Of a stretch of 64,000 bases of DNA, positions 26,529 to 40,552 are shown one piece after another; position 1 is the first letter of the stretch; the number at the start of each line of letters is the position of its first letter. This DNA is from Chamaecrista fasciculata. Lineage: Eukaryota; Streptophyta; Magnoliopsida; Fabales; Fabaceae. Both the position numbers and the translations under genes were made by a program. The notes beneath the pieces are model-generated. The model had not been told where the DNA came from and made no database searches. It worked only from the letters and a program-made list of their open reading frames with translations. The stretch covers positions 62,657 to 126,656 of the forward strand of contig QANZ01012081.1 in assembly GCA_003254925.1 (NCBI GenBank), given 5' to 3'.

Positions 26529-27455
26529 GTACTAGTAATAGTACTATACTATAGTAGTAGTACCTACTACAATACTATATTATTATAACCTGAACCAACT
26601 CTAATAAGACAAAACCAACCTATTGTTGTATCCTTCAGTCCATAAAAATCAATTTAACCCACGTTGGTTGATGGATTTTATATTTCATAATATATATACA
26701 TGTAAAGTTTTAAAACATTTTAGTATAGTTTTGATTTCTATTGTTTATCATTTTTAGTTTTTAAATCTCTCTAAATAATAAATTTTAAAATTACTTATAT
26801 TATTCAAGATATATTAACTACAAAGTATAGTTGAAATTGTGACAGAATTCTTAGTTATTCAAATTTAATAGAATTTGAAATGTTAAAACCTTAACACACC
26901 CTAAATATTTTTGTAAGAAATTTTATCGATCTATAAATAGACCCAAACCTGTGGAAAGAGAAAGACTTTCGAATCCATTTCACGAAAAAGAACCTGTCCC
27001 ATTGTTGCCATTTGCGTCAAAACAAATTTATTATCAATAGTAGTACAATATGTACAAAATCATTTATTATCAATAGTAGTACAATAAGATTCCAAAACAT
27101 AAAATATCACAATATTTAAATTCCTCACGCTTAAGAAGTAAAATATTTCATTTGAACAAGCTAAAACCATCGTGTATATCATATTTCCTAATATTTTGCA
27201 AAATACAATAGTTAATTACTAATGTATGTATATCCAAAGGGCTAACTTAGAAACAACCATAAAAGGGTTAACATTCTACAACAAAATGTGATCAGTAGCA
27301 AATAAAGTTTACAAAAGGCGTCAAAATGGTAGTCTAGCTGATTATTGCCCACATTACAAGGCTTCCCTTATAGAATCAATGATGATGATGATTAAAAAAA
27401 AAAACAAAAAATTCTAACATGGGATGATCAAAACTAGGATTGACATCAGACCATA
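26529..27455. other. Intergenic DNA downstream of the uL1 gene
   Basis: AT-rich and without convincing frames. Bases 26530-26590 are a low-complexity 'tagtagta'-like tract, and 'atttattatcaatagtagta' occurs twice around 27027 and 27062. The 3' UTR of the uL1 gene should occupy the right end. Confidence 0.5.
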
Positions 27456-30400
27456 TCATACCAGATTCACAGACTTATAGCTATCAGCTGCTCTGGATAG
27501 CGATTGTATTGAAACAGGGTATCCTGGGCCCATCTGCAATATTATACCATTCAACTAAATTACATACAAGAAAGAATGTGCGCATAATGATCTAGACAAT
27601 TTGCATCATCCAAAGTCTACGACTACTAATCATAAAATAAATATGTATTCAGCAATACTACAACTCTGCAAATTTAGAAGCCTAAGGGTGAAATGATATA
27701 TATTCTGTTTAAAAAAACACAAGGGAAAAACTACAGGAGATAGATGCCTGATTCATTCTGAAGTTGGACCTGAACATCATTAAATAAATAGGTTGTAATG
27801 ATTTTGAATCTTTTTGCTAGCATAATTCTTCCCATTATAAAAGATTTATGCATTATTATACAGAATTTGTTCAAGGTCCATTGAAAAATAAGAATTAATT
27901 TCATTTATTTCCCAAAAAGTATCTCCTACCCTTTGGATGTGAAACTAATCTTGTTTGGGTTACATGGCTGCCCCTCCCTACAAGTGTTTCTCCACAGACT
28001 CAAACCTCTAACTTTGCAAAGGTCCCTCAACTGCTCTTTTTTTGGCGTTCCTTAAATATTTAAGCCATGCCTTGTAGTTAAAACAAATATATTAAAGTTA
28101 ACTTAATAATACAAGTTTCTGTTCTGCTCTAACAACTTCTTTGCTCAAGTGGAAGTACTCACGAGTAATGAGAGATAGACTTCAAGGGTTTGTGATGGAA
28201 GCCCAACAGATAAAGAAAATAAACCACAAATATATGAATCTTAATACTTGGAAAAGCCACAAGTGCAGAATCTGGAACACTTGGAAATAGGGAGAATAAT
28301 CTCAATATATTTTTCTGATCATCATTTACATAGTTGAGAGCTGGAATAAATATAAAGATCCTCACATAAATTCACAAATGCTAAGTGGGACATGCTAACA
28401 CCAAGTGGGGTAGTAACTGCCTCCCACTCACTCTTATTAATTTCCTTTTCCTTTTCCTTGGTCCTTCTTTCTGCGGGACTAGTGGTAGTTGCCATATGGA
28501 GTTGTATCAGTTTGTCATGAGGTTATGGGGCCTAGAATATTACTAGATGTTTCAATGTATGAGAAAAACCTACCAAAATACTAATTCCAATTTCTCCCTC
28601 AAATATTATGGCTCCTCAAAGGGATCTGGCACATCAATAATGAAGTCATTTTGATAAGATAATCATGTGCTGACAAGGAAAAAGACATGTTTTCCTCGTG
28701 GAAAGTTGATGATACTCCCAAAACCTATTCCCATTACACAGATGACAGAACACATTGTATCTAAGTTCCATGCTTTACAATTGTAATTTCCAGACACGTT
28801 CAAATTAAAATGGTATAAGTACTAGGAATGTGATTAAAAAAAATAGTAAGCTTATTAAAAAAATCAGAAATAAGCAACATATAACAAAAAGCGCAAAGGA
28901 ATATGAACTTACCGTGCTGCACATATGGACAGATAGCACATACCCAGCATATTTTGAAGCTGGACAGCAAAATAAACAAATATAGGATCAATAGGCATCC
29001 GTAGACTTAGAGAACACACTTGGTAATCATATTGAGATCATGTGATGTGGAACGGGAAGCCAGAAAACAATGATAAAACAAAAAAACCCAATAACTTGAT
29101 ATCAATGTACCATAATATATCATAAGTTGACTACAAGATTGAGAGTCTTTACAGTCTTAGACTGAAGTTTCAAGCAAGATCAAATATAATATAATAGGAT
29201 GGAGTGTGTATTATTAATTATGCCCAGAAATTTAACCTTCTATAAGGGAGTCTTTGCCACTTACTCTTCTTTAAGCCAGCAGGCTTGGCAAGCAATAGAG
29301 CATTCATAAATGCACCTACGTTGTCACGTAAATACTCCTCTGTGAAGCTTACCTGTGTAATACAAAGGATAGCATCATATGTAATACGCCTATTTTTGAT
29401 GACATGAAGTCTATTACGAAGGAAGGACATTATTGTACCTTTCCAACTCCCACATGCACAATTGATTTACTTTCCATTTTAAACTCAACACGACCCTTTC
29501 TTAGCTCTTTCAATTGCCCAGCAATATCGCTGGTCAGAGTACCTAGCTGTGAGAAATATTATTACAACCAAACAAGGGTTAACTATAATATACCATTTGC
29601 ACTTCAATGGAAAAAATAAGGAGCATATAAGTCTGAAGAATCTTACTTTCTTGTCTGGCATCAGTCTACGCTTTCGAAGATATTGAGCTATCTGTAGAAT
29701 AGTTCGCATAAGCTCCAGAAGAAGTAACCACTGATTTAGATTTTACCAGTTTAAACCCAATTTAAATTCAAAGTACCTTTCCAAGATGAGGCGCCATTCC
29801 AGGAGTTGAGAAGCACTTGTCAACTCTGAGCTTGTTCTGACCACCTATAGGAGCATAAGATCAATTAAGACTTTATTTTCTGGATAGGAAAATAATTAAT
29901 ACATTAAATTATACTAAAGAATATATATTCATGGCATGACAAATAATGAGTTACAAATAGTTTGAGAGTCAAGACATGGTTAGTATCTCCCTGCATTCTT
30001 AATAATACTCGATGTGTGTCTTGAAATAAGCACACAACTTCTCATCCAATGAAACTATTGTCATACATGTGCCTTAATAGGCCCATACTATTATGCCTTT
30101 TTTTGGCCATTATGGGATATACTAGTTGATCTCCCCATGTTTTCATAAATAGAGATAACTTATGCAGACCATTTTTCAAAGATTTGGTGTGGAACTGTGG
30201 AAAGAAAACTGTTCAGTATGATGGACAAAATTATGTGGACGAAGAGATTAGTTCATTACTAGCAATCTCCTCAACAAGCTCTTTACCACCAACTATATCA
30301 GCTCCTGCAGCTCTAGCTTCCTCTGCTTCTGCCCCTTCTGCAAAAACAGCCACACTGACGGCCTGGAAAATGTGTGTAATTAGGTGACAAACCCACTATT

Positions 30401-32332
30401 ATATGAATAACTTAACACTCATATGTTACCTTAGGAGCACCATGAGGCAGAGTCACAGTACCACGAACTGCCTGCGGCAAAGTTGAAATTGTTACCTTAT
30501 GATTAATGCAATAGCATATAACAATTCTATTAGGCATGAAAGCACAAAAAAAATTGCTAACGACATAATAATGAACCTTTTGTTGATCAGTTTGGATGCG
30601 ATAATGAGAAAAACTACCCGATTTTAGTAAATTCAAAAAATACAACTCAAGAGATTTTGTCCTAAGAAAAATCTAGTGTTATTCGTAAGTTTTTCAGTAC
30701 ACCCGGCAACTTTATAACTAAAAAATTAGGTGAATTTAGAAGGAAATATAGAGATCCAAGAGAACTGTTCTTTTCTGTGCGGGAGATAGTTCAAAGTTGC
30801 TATGCACTATTGAGAAAGTCAATCAACAGAATATCATTAATAATTCTTAAAAATTCAAAATAAGCTAAAATCTGACTCAAATGAAAATAGTATTACAAAA
30901 CAGAAACTCAACATTTAAGATATATTGGCATATACCAGTTCGGTTCGCTTTGATTCAATGCCCAATCTTACATGCACTTCAACAGTTTCATCAAATTTTG
31001 CCTTGGCATTAGCCTGAACAATAATCAAAGATATCAAAATGATGTTAAGAAAGAAGAGAGGGGGCAATTTCAGTTAAACAAAACAGAGCAGATTGCAGCA
31101 AAGAATGAGAAATTCCCCTGAACAAGATAAATTAAATGAATGTACGAAGAAATTACTAATCACTAAAAGAATTAGAACATAAAATTTAAAAATACAAACA
31201 AAAACAGAATAAATCACTTATTATTAAGTAATAGGTATCAATTTATCATACATTGTTTGCTTCTCTGGTATTGAACATCAGCTATCTGCTATCCTAAGTC
31301 CTATTTCTAACACAGAAAAGGTTATGAGTGTTATTGAGTGAACTGGATTACAATGCTGTACGACAGCAGTTAAAATAGTACAAACTTCTGAGAAGAGAAA
31401 AATTGCTTCAGAATACAAACTACACACACTTAAATTGGTATATTTATACATCTATCACAGTCACCTCCATAAATAAGGGGAAAAAAAACAGACATAAAGG
31501 AATTCAATTCAATCTTTGATCCACACATCTACTTCTAGCTGTAAATTTCAGACCTTCATTGCTATAGGTTTCAGATTATTTTACAAGGAAAACACCCTTG
31601 TTTACATACTATATGCAGAACTACTGTATATCCTCCTTTTTTAGGCAGTCCCCTTACATGTAGAAGTAATTGTAGTAGATTGCTGTTTTTAAAAATATAA
31701 TCTCATTTCATTTCATTTCACCTGACCTTAACTTGCCTAATTGCCTCGGCCAAATCAAGAATAGGCGGCTTCTCCTTTTGCTTGGCCTTTATCTTGGTGG
31801 GAAAAGGAACCCGCATAGTCTCCTCTTGCGCTGCTCTCATAACCCTCATCTTCAAGCTATCTTTCTCCTCAATTATCTTCCTCTCTTTATCAATCGCCTC
31901 GTTCATCATGGCGCCTTCATCACCAGAAGCAGCGGGTTTATCTTCAGGAAGCGGCGCCACCCGCTGAGGATACGACACCGGCGAAATCGACGGCGCATCC
32001 TTCACGTAGCGAATATCTTCGCGAGTGAAAACCCGTCGAGGCTCGGCGCTCTCCGTCGGCAATGTGGGCCCACGTGGCGGCGGTGACGTCGGCGATTGAG
32101 TGGTATCCTGCGGGGGTTTGGGTTTGACGGGATATGAAACGGGCTGGACAATGATGGGTTGGGAAGGTCTCCTGCCAGGAGCAGGAGGATCTGGAGGTAA
32201 ATCATCGGATTGTGAAGAAGAAGAAGAAAGGGGTCTCTGAGAACGAAGGAGAAAGGAAGTGTGGAAGAAAGAAGGATGGTTGGTAAGGCAATGACGGCGA
32301 ACTTGAGAGAGAAGCAGCTTCAGAGCCGCCAT
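27456..32332 (-). CDS. Organellar (probably mitochondrial) large-subunit ribosomal protein uL1
   Basis: Ten exons join in frame: 32332-31727, 31013-30936, 30471-30430, 30362-30260, 29844-29777, 29691-29647, 29546-29439, 29352-29265, 28959-28913 and 27533-27456, giving 420 aa. The first 35 or so residues (MAALKLLLSQVRRHCLTNH) look like a mitochondrial presequence, followed by a Pro-rich linker to about residue 190. The L1 fold follows: VRLGIESKRTEL, VRGTVTLPHG, ADIVGGKELVEEI, KCFSTPGMAPHLGKIAQYLR, RRLMPDKKLGTLT and VEFKMESKSIVHVGVGK. uL1 forms the ribosomal L1 stalk that handles exiting tRNA. Closest recalled relative: Arabidopsis At2g42710. Targeting is inferred from the N-terminus; plastid import is not excluded. 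Confidence 0.88.
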
Positions 32333-33148
32333 GGGAGTGATCGTCTCGTATCGGCGAGGGGTTTTAGGAGGTTTAGAGTTCAGACTTCATAGAATCTACT
32401 TTACATCAATGAGAGCTGAGTTATTATATACACACATCAGCGGGCAATGGCTTTATTAAATTTAGTAAACTAATGATTTGTTTACTTGTAATACATAATA
32501 CGTTTATATAAATTATAATGTTTAACTTTATTGACACATTCAATTTAAAATGTTCTGAGGTTAAATTTGAATGTGAAAATTCAACCATTAATAAAATCTA
32601 GAAATAAAAATTGAATAAAAAACTACTAATGTCTAAAATTTTTTTTGTTTGTTGAACTTATATCTTAATTTAAAGAATAAAAATTACTTTTTCTCAAACC
32701 TAAAAGTAGAAAACACAATGCCCTACTTGTTTTTCAAGTTCTAATCATCACTATTCGGCCCTCAACCAAGAAAGCCCGAGTTTGAATTTATCACTAGCAC
32801 TTGGTTTTCCTATTTTTCAGCATAGCAACCCTCATTCCTCATGACTGGTTCACAACAAAATCAATGTTTTTTCCGGCTAGTTCATTTGACACTCCATGGT
32901 TCTTGAACATGGTTGATTAACAAAAGTTTCAGAATGGTGGTACACTTAGTTCACCCTTTTCTCAGATTGAATTGAACCAGTTTGATCACAATTTTCATAA
33001 TCATGATTTAAACTGTCACTGTGCCAAATGTGATTGCTTCATTTTTTTTTTGTAATGAAATAAAAATTTATAGATACATCAAAAGTGGGGCTATAGAAAC
33101 AAAATCTGATTAGGTTTCGGTCTATTTTGTGTTGATGACAGGATTGGA
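32333..33148. other. Spacer between the uL1 and MIP3-like genes
   Basis: About 0.8 kb between two co-directional minus-strand genes. It must hold the uL1 promoter and leader (near 32333-32450) and the 3' UTR of the MIP3-like gene (towards 33148). No transposon or other gene is visible. Confidence 0.6.
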
Positions 33149-36100
33149 TCAAATGTGACTGGAGTCCCCCAATAGTAACTCAAGCATGTCATTAGGTGTA
33201 AGTAGTGTTGTTCCACCAAGAAGCAATTCAATATCAGGTCTTCCGCTTTCAGACAAGGCTTCCTGAGCTTCGCGTACCTTTTCGCAGAAAAGATAAAGAA
33301 CAAAGAAGATCAGGTAAAAATGAAGAGAGGAGGGTGGAGGGGTGTTAAAGCAAAATACGAGACATGACAGAAAAGGCAACTACGATAAAAATCTTAGTTC
33401 ATCAGAAGTTCAATGACAATGCCATCGTGATAACCATCTTGCCATACCAAAAGAGTATGGACTTCATTGATCAGAAGAGGCCACCAAGAAAAGTAAAATG
33501 AGAGATAGAAGAGAAGTAAAGAATTTCACCTCCAATCCATTGATGCCACCAATCACAAACACCAAAATGACATTTTGATCAGCAAGACTAGGCTTCGCCT
33601 GCAGCATTTGCATTGAGATAGATGAATGGAGAAAAGGAAAAAAGAATGGTCAGCATATTTGAAGAACTGGACTATTGAAGCAAGTTTTCTGGATAGAAGT
33701 TTAAGAGAGCATATTACCTGACCAAGGCCGAGCCTTCCAAACCCACTCTTAAAAAACCGGCCTACAGTGGAAGAATGGTATTCTAACCCGGGTACATCGT
33801 ATTTGTTCAACACCCGCGTTAGCAGCTTGTAAAGCAATCCTTTTCCCAAGTTGGAATCGTCACCAAAATTGGATTCCATGGTCAATGATCCATCCCTCAG
33901 TGGTACATTCTTTCTTCTCAAATTTGACAACTTATGAAGGAATTTAAAAAGGTGATCCACCTTGTCACGCAACTCCAACTTCAGCTGCATGTCATCATAT
34001 GCTTGCTCATTTTTATTATTATCATCAGCATCTTCATCACCCCATTTGCCCCATTGATCTTCATCAAAGTCATCAAAATCTAGTTCTTCTGAAGTTTCTT
34101 TGGTTGTGTTTTCAGGTTTTGACTTGCTTAAATTAGCTTCAAGCTCTGCCCTTAGTCCATCAAGAAACTTGAGTTGGGCAACTGACGGATTCTCAAGAAT
34201 GGCATCCACAACAGCTTCTTTTAACAAATGTTCTTCTTGCCAAGAAAACGGCCCATCAGATCCAGATGTTGGGAAATTCTCTCCAGCCAGAATATATCCA
34301 ATAATCATCAATAACAAAGCATCTTGCAAAGAAAGTACCCCCTGTGAGAGCTCCCTTTTTCCTTTATTTCCATGTGATCCCAATAAAGCACTCTTATTGA
34401 CAAGATCACCAATTTGAGCAGCAAGACTTTGACTGGTTTCTCCAGAACTTATACTAAGAATCTTCTCAGCACTGGCAAACGCTTCCCATTTGGTGCTAGT
34501 TGATTCCTCTAGGGTTAATAAAGTGGCAGAAGCTAATTGAATAATTCCTTTGTTTCTCATTAAAGATGACTGGCTCCTGGTCAATGCCTTGATCATAGCT
34601 TGCAACTCTGGTTTTGTAACAAGACCAGGACGAGATTTCACGTTCACTGTTACATTATCCCTGCGCAGAGTTTCTTGTAACCATTTCTTCACCAGAAGGG
34701 TTCCATCTTTTGTTTTTCTATCTAGTAAAGCTTCCAAGAATGGCATTCCACGGAAACTTTCAGAGGAGACTAAGGACCCAGTAAGAATATCTACATCAGA
34801 GTGAAGAGGTTTTTCATGAATTATCTGACTAAGCTTAATTAAATCTGCAATCTGAGAATCAGAGTTACTGGAATTCCATCCACAAAGAAAAGCTTCAACG
34901 CTTTCTAAAAGACGAAAACTGTCCATTTTGCAATCTTCTTCACATAGAATTTTTGCAAGTGGCATCTGAACATCTAAGGGAGAACGTTGTAGGTAGGAAG
35001 TGCCACGTTTAAGTTGGACTGCCGAACCCTGAATTTGGGAAGCTGATCTACTTCTACGGGGCAAACACGAAAACATACGATCAATTAATGAGTCCCCATG
35101 ACAGCAAGGAGTAAGAAGATCTAGTGTGCGATCAATGAGTAACAGCCCTGCTGATCGTTTCCGGCGGCCAACATCATACAGACTTGACATGTCTGTCAAA
35201 ATCTTCCCAACAGATTTTGACAAATCACCTAGGGAGAAAATCTCCATTTTCAAGTCCATCTACATGATTAAGAAAAGAACTCACGGTCATAGTCAGATAA
35301 AACAGCCACAACAAACAAAATATGAAGCTCTGAAGTCTGAAGAGAGTATGTGTATGTTAGTATCACTGTAACAGAATGTATTATCACTTTTAACAAAATA
35401 AAAATTATCCTAGCCTAGTCAATCTAAATGAATGCATGAATGCCATATCTAAGAGGGTATTCAAGAGCAATTCTATCGTGCATCTTCTATACTATACAAG
35501 TTTCAAACAGGAAGAGAACCCAGAAGCTTGGTTGAATGTACAACAAGAATCCTGAATATAAAATTTCAGCAAGTCACCATAAGTTGAAAACTCATCAAAC
35601 GCATGCACATAACTAGGTACCTTGGATGCCAAATGGTAGAGAAAGTGTGCAGTAAGAGTAGCCCCGGGAGGAACATCATCAGCATTAGTGAGCAAACCAG
35701 TGCTTAGGGGAGGCAACCCAAGACTAAGGGAATCTTCATGTTCAGCTGATAAGCATGCTTCAGCTACCAACCCTTCTGATGGTAAAACAAATACTCTTGG
35801 TGAGATGGGACATAAAATCATGGGAAAATGATGAACAGAAACAACCAATTTAGGCACTGAATCTTCAATGTATCCTAATGGATTATCTTCGCTTAAATAT
35901 CTTTCACTTGAACTAGCTTCAAGATGAGCAACATCATTTCCACTGGAAGTAGACCTTGTGTGTTCTTCATCTTCAAAGTTCAAATTTCTCAAGTTGCTAC
36001 CAAACTCCCGGGAATTTGGCCCCGATTTCTTAACTAGCTCTTCATAATCTTGAACCAGCAAGGATTCATATTCCTGATATGCATCTGGTCCCAGCGGTGA

Positions 36101-39100
36101 ATCAGGAAATCCTGAATGAGCTATCTGCGTTAAGAAACAGAATATGGAATGATATAACTCTTAACTGCTGCCACAACATTATATCACCCTTCTGACAATT
36201 GGTGACTTTGCCTTTACTCACTAAAAAAAACTAATTATTCAGATTGGTGTAATTTAATATGATCTGCAATCAACACTGCTAATTAAAAGAGCTATCTGAT
36301 GAGGAATAGAATAGGGTCATTAAAAAACTTTGGATCTTTAAGTGATATATTCATCAACAAATTAGAGATTATCAGTAATTAAAATGATAATCTTGTTGGG
36401 TTTTCTATAGCCGAACTAATTATTTCCTATTTAATAATAAAGATTTAGATAATAAACAGAAAACACCGCTTGTCAGAACGAAAATAATAGCACGGAAAAT
36501 TAACAATAAAAATTGAGATAACCATGTTTCATAACTGATTAGCATATAAAATTAATCTCTTTGTAATAAAAGTATCACCTTGCGTAATACCAAAAAAAAA
36601 GTATCACCTTGCGTTCATTGAGATCAAGTAATGACACAAAAAAATAAGGCCAACATATTACATAACAAGCAAAAACTAATAAAAGAATAAAGTTCAAAGG
36701 TGAACCCAACATTAAGTTTACAAAACAAGTAGACAAATTATTGAGAAATATACAGCTGAAAAAAGGAAAACCAAAAAAGACGCAGAATAATTAATAAGCA
36801 CCTCCGAGATAGATGTAAATATAATACAACTACGGACAACTTGGTGTGTGCTCAGGCAACGCAAAATATATCGATGTGCATCACTTAGTAGTCGTGATGC
36901 AATTACCACAAGTTTCCTTGCAGGATCAGAATTTGAATTCCAATCAACCACCTACATAATAAGCCATAAACAAAAATTGATCATGATTGAGGTAGCCTCT
37001 CCTCGAGTAAGAACTATTGCAGAAAAATATTTGGAAAAGAGAAAAACAAACTGAAACTGTATACATCTATACACATTGCACCTACCGAGCACCTGGATAA
37101 TGTAGAACTGACAATAGAAACAACATGCTAAGGATGGAAAAGATAATGCTGTTTATCATTACTCTACAGCCATTGAAACTTTGACTTTTGCTGGTTTAAT
37201 AAGATTGTATGAATCTCAGGAGATCAAAATAACAAATATGAAAAGCACTCACAAGAGGAAAAATGTAATGTAACCATCGATATTCTATCATGTAGCAGCA
37301 GCTCTAATCTATTACAGGCAAAATCAACAAACATAAATCACACTGACTCCATTTACTTACAAAATGGAAATGAACCTACTGCACTAAGTCAGATCTAATT
37401 GTAGCCTTAGTAAGACTTAGTTTTCTATTCTATGCAGCCATGCAGGGATCAAAACGTTGATAATGGAGATACTTCATGTAATACACCTGAGCCAACTTAG
37501 TGATTGTCACTTCAGTCATTGAACAATGCCCAAAAGGAATTTGGAATTACTAGTTGAATTACATTCACATCCAAATAACAAAACCTAAATCTAGACCTAT
37601 AATCTATTTACTAATAATTACTACTAGGTAAAAAATAGATAGACAACTAACTGTGTTAAAATTGAACCGAAGGCCATAATTGTTCGGCCATACTTTTGTA
37701 TATAAGTTGGGCTTGGGCCATACTTTTATAGCAGTTGATGTGCAACAGACAATGGCCAGAAGAAGTACCCTTGTCAAGCATAAATCCAACCCTCAAGGTT
37801 CCAACAATCAGGCAGTCCATTTTGCAGCTAGAAGCAAAGTGACAAAATATTTAAACTAAAAATAATAATATTCTCAAATTATCTATCTTTTGAACAAACA
37901 AGGATCACCTAATGGTTACCTAATCTGTTTAGCAGCAGTAAGCAACAAAGGACACCTTGCACAACATTCTTACCGAATCAAGTGGACACATGCTTTCCAA
38001 ACTGCAAATAGCTCGTGCTCCAAGATCTAAAAGTATGGGATATGCCCCAATAAACTGGAAACTTTCTGTCGACCCAGCATCTAGGTAAACAATAGCACCT
38101 TCAATATGCTCTGCTATCTGAAAAAGATAGAATATGCAGAAGATTCATGGAGTAATAAAATGAAAAAAGATCACATAGATACATCTTTAACAAGTATACT
38201 TAACTAGTATTCAGGAATAAAAGAGGAGAGGGAAAAAAAGAAATCAACATTGAAAAAAGAAAAGGCAATAATTCAGCAAAAACTTGGGATCCATTATACA
38301 TAATGCATCCATTTAAGCTTTCAAAATCAAGATGATTGTTTCAGTGCTTATTCAGAATGATCCCCAAACTGCGGGTCCAATGAAAGTTTTGTGGTTTGAG
38401 TGCCTGGCATTGTGAAAGAAACTATACTTGTCTTCAAAGAGATATGACAAGTATGCAACCACATTGTCATCTTCCCTGGAGTAGAAAACATGAATGATCA
38501 AGGGCGCCTCTTACACTTTCAATATAGAATTAGTAATGAGGTAACTCCATGTCTTTTGCAACTGAAAATCAGCAAAGGTCCAGAGAAAAACTTTCTATGG
38601 GAGAACAGGGCATCATAGTAGAACTAATGCCCCATCATTGTCTTACTTTAAGCTCCAAAAAGACTCCATAAACCATATAAAGGTGGACCTAATCTGATTG
38701 GTCAATAATCATAGCTAACTCATCTCCAATCCAAAGCATTAGTACATGTTTCTAAATTACTATGAGACTAAATGACTAGCATAAATACGCAAGATCCATC
38801 CAATCAGCTCCATTTTGTAATTTGGCCCTTGAAGCCGTGACTAAGTAGAGGAAAGGGCAGTTTATTATTTTGTTCTGTAGTGCCTAACAAAGAAGTTATG
38901 GCAAGCCCGTGTTCTTTTGTTCTGTAGTCCATACTCCCTTGTAAAGAGACAATCTTTAAATGAAAAGGATAACAAAACCCTAAGAATTTAATTGCTGATC
39001 TTCAGACGCCGTGAAAGCACTCAATGAAGCAACACCGATGTGATAAACTTCAGTTCAAGTTCCCACAATTAAAGGGACAGACATCCTTGATACTTTGTTT

Positions 39101-39320
39101 GGCAGCCATGAAGTTTTACCAGCTTAATTGAACACACCAATATAGTAAATTTCCCTTCACTAAGTAAACTGAAAAAAAAAAATCAATCACAAACAGAACG
39201 CACAAAATGCAGCATCCTGAACAAGCTCGGACACGAAGGGGACAAAACATTCTTCATCAAAAAGCAAATTACCTGTCGAATAGAATCGATGCAAGATTTG
39301 GTTACATCCACCGAACCCAT
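33149..39320 (-). CDS. MIP3: Sec1/Munc18-family protein, MIP3-like (SCFD2 type)
   Basis: Seven exons join in frame: 39320-39273, 38117-37974, 36951-36802, 36124-35621, 35259-33718, 33598-33530 and 33277-33149, giving 861 aa. It starts MGSVDVTKSC and ends LLLGDSSHI. Sec1-like features include KRSAGLLLIDRTLDLLTPCC, HGDSLIDRMFSCLPRRSR and, at the end, VILVFVIGGING and IELLLGGTTLLT. An acidic segment, ELDFDDFDEDQWGKWGDED, lies in the large exon. In Arabidopsis the homologue, MIP3 (At2g42700), works with MAG2 and other Dsl1-like tether subunits in Golgi-to-ER retrograde traffic. Uncertainty: exon 4 could extend to about 35497, adding 41 in-frame residues. Without them the junction LASK-MDLKMEIF reads naturally. 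Confidence 0.88.
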
Positions 39321-40053
39321 AGCTGGAAAAATTACGAGCTCGTATTAAATAATCAGTCGAAATTAGAAGTAACTTTGTGTCCAGTGTGAGGGCTTAGTTG
39401 TGAGGTTCTGCTGATTGGATTTGGTGATGGTGCAGGGAAGAGATGGGCGAACGAAGACCGAATTGGAGTGATGCCGATGATGCGATTCTGGAACGTAACT
39501 GGAAGAATTCCAATGGTGGAGAGATGCGTAATCGGAAATAATCGGGGAGGTTAGTTACGAAGAAAAATGTCAGCAAAAACACGATGAGATCGAGGATTAG
39601 CAAGGTGTGGAATATGCATAAGGGATTGAGCATTTTGGAGGTAGGAAAGCAATAGTTCAGAATGGGGTTTGAGAAAGAAGAGGAATGTGCAAGGATTCTG
39701 AGAGGAAGACCATGGATGATTCTTGGGATTTGATTACATGAACTTCATCAAGAGGGTTTTAGCATAAGAAAACGCTATGCTGATACATATAAATCCGGAA
39801 TCACCCAATCCAATACTCTAAAGAGAAATGAAACCTAAAAGAAAAGGGGTGATTTGAGTTGAAAATCAAGAGAGAAATAGGAATTGAAATTTATGAAGAC
39901 TTCTTCAGCACTTATGTTATAAGTATGGAACGCTAAGGCAAGACCAGAAATCTTGCCAGAAGGGAGACAATTAGAACAGAGTTTGGGGCTGAAGCTGCAA
40001 GGCCTCCGGGGAAGATAATTGAAGTGAATAAGGAAGGGATCCACAAAAAAGGT
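39321..40053. other. Upstream region of the MIP3-like gene
   Basis: Contains the presumed leader and promoter of the MIP3-like gene. Minus-strand frames at 39394-39633 and 39835-40044 show some coding-like composition (for example 'FHTYNISAEEVFINFNSYF') but no family resemblance. I leave them unannotated as genes. Confidence 0.45.
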
Positions 40054-40054
40054 A

Positions 40055-40465
40055 GGCCAAAGTACACTTTTGATCCAATAAGTTTTATTTACGTCTCAAC
40101 TAGGTCTCATATTTTTTTGCTCAAGTTTCAGATTTGGTCCCATGTTGCACTTTTAGTCTTATACCTTTAGGTCAGGTTGCAGAGTTAGTCACATATCTTT
40201 TGCTCAGTTTGCAGAATTGGTCTCAAATCTTTAGACAAGGTGTAGAATTGGTCCCATATTTTTAGATCAGGTGGGACTGACGGTAAAACTTTTTACAAAG
40301 AAATGAGACCAATTCTACAATTTGGCCGAAATATATGAGACAAAATGTGATAAGGGACCAAATCTGCAACTTTTTACAAAGATATGGGGAAAAAGTGCAA
40401 CCAAAAAAGTTGAGACCAAATTGAAACCTAAAAAAAAAATTATGGGACCAAAAGTACACTTTGTC
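40055..40465. mobile_element. Foldback element of the 'AAAGTGCACTTTTGGTCCCAT' type, unit 1
   Basis: The left end 'ggccaaagtacactttt' and right end 'aaaagtacactttgtc' are inverted, with repeated 'ggtctcatat' and 'atatgagacc' blocks converging on the centre. No target duplication found. It lies 87 bp from unit 2. Confidence 0.6.
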
Positions 40466-40552
40466 AAATACTTTTTTGGCTTCAAAGTAAATCTAATACT
40501 AATATAACTAAACCAGGGCAATATTTTATATTTGTTAAAGAGTTTAAAAAAA

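Noticed and set aside
39394..40044. Possible small gene divergent from or upstream of the MIP3-like gene
   Set aside because: The frames lack conserved motifs and splice logic; they are noted only as unexplained composition.
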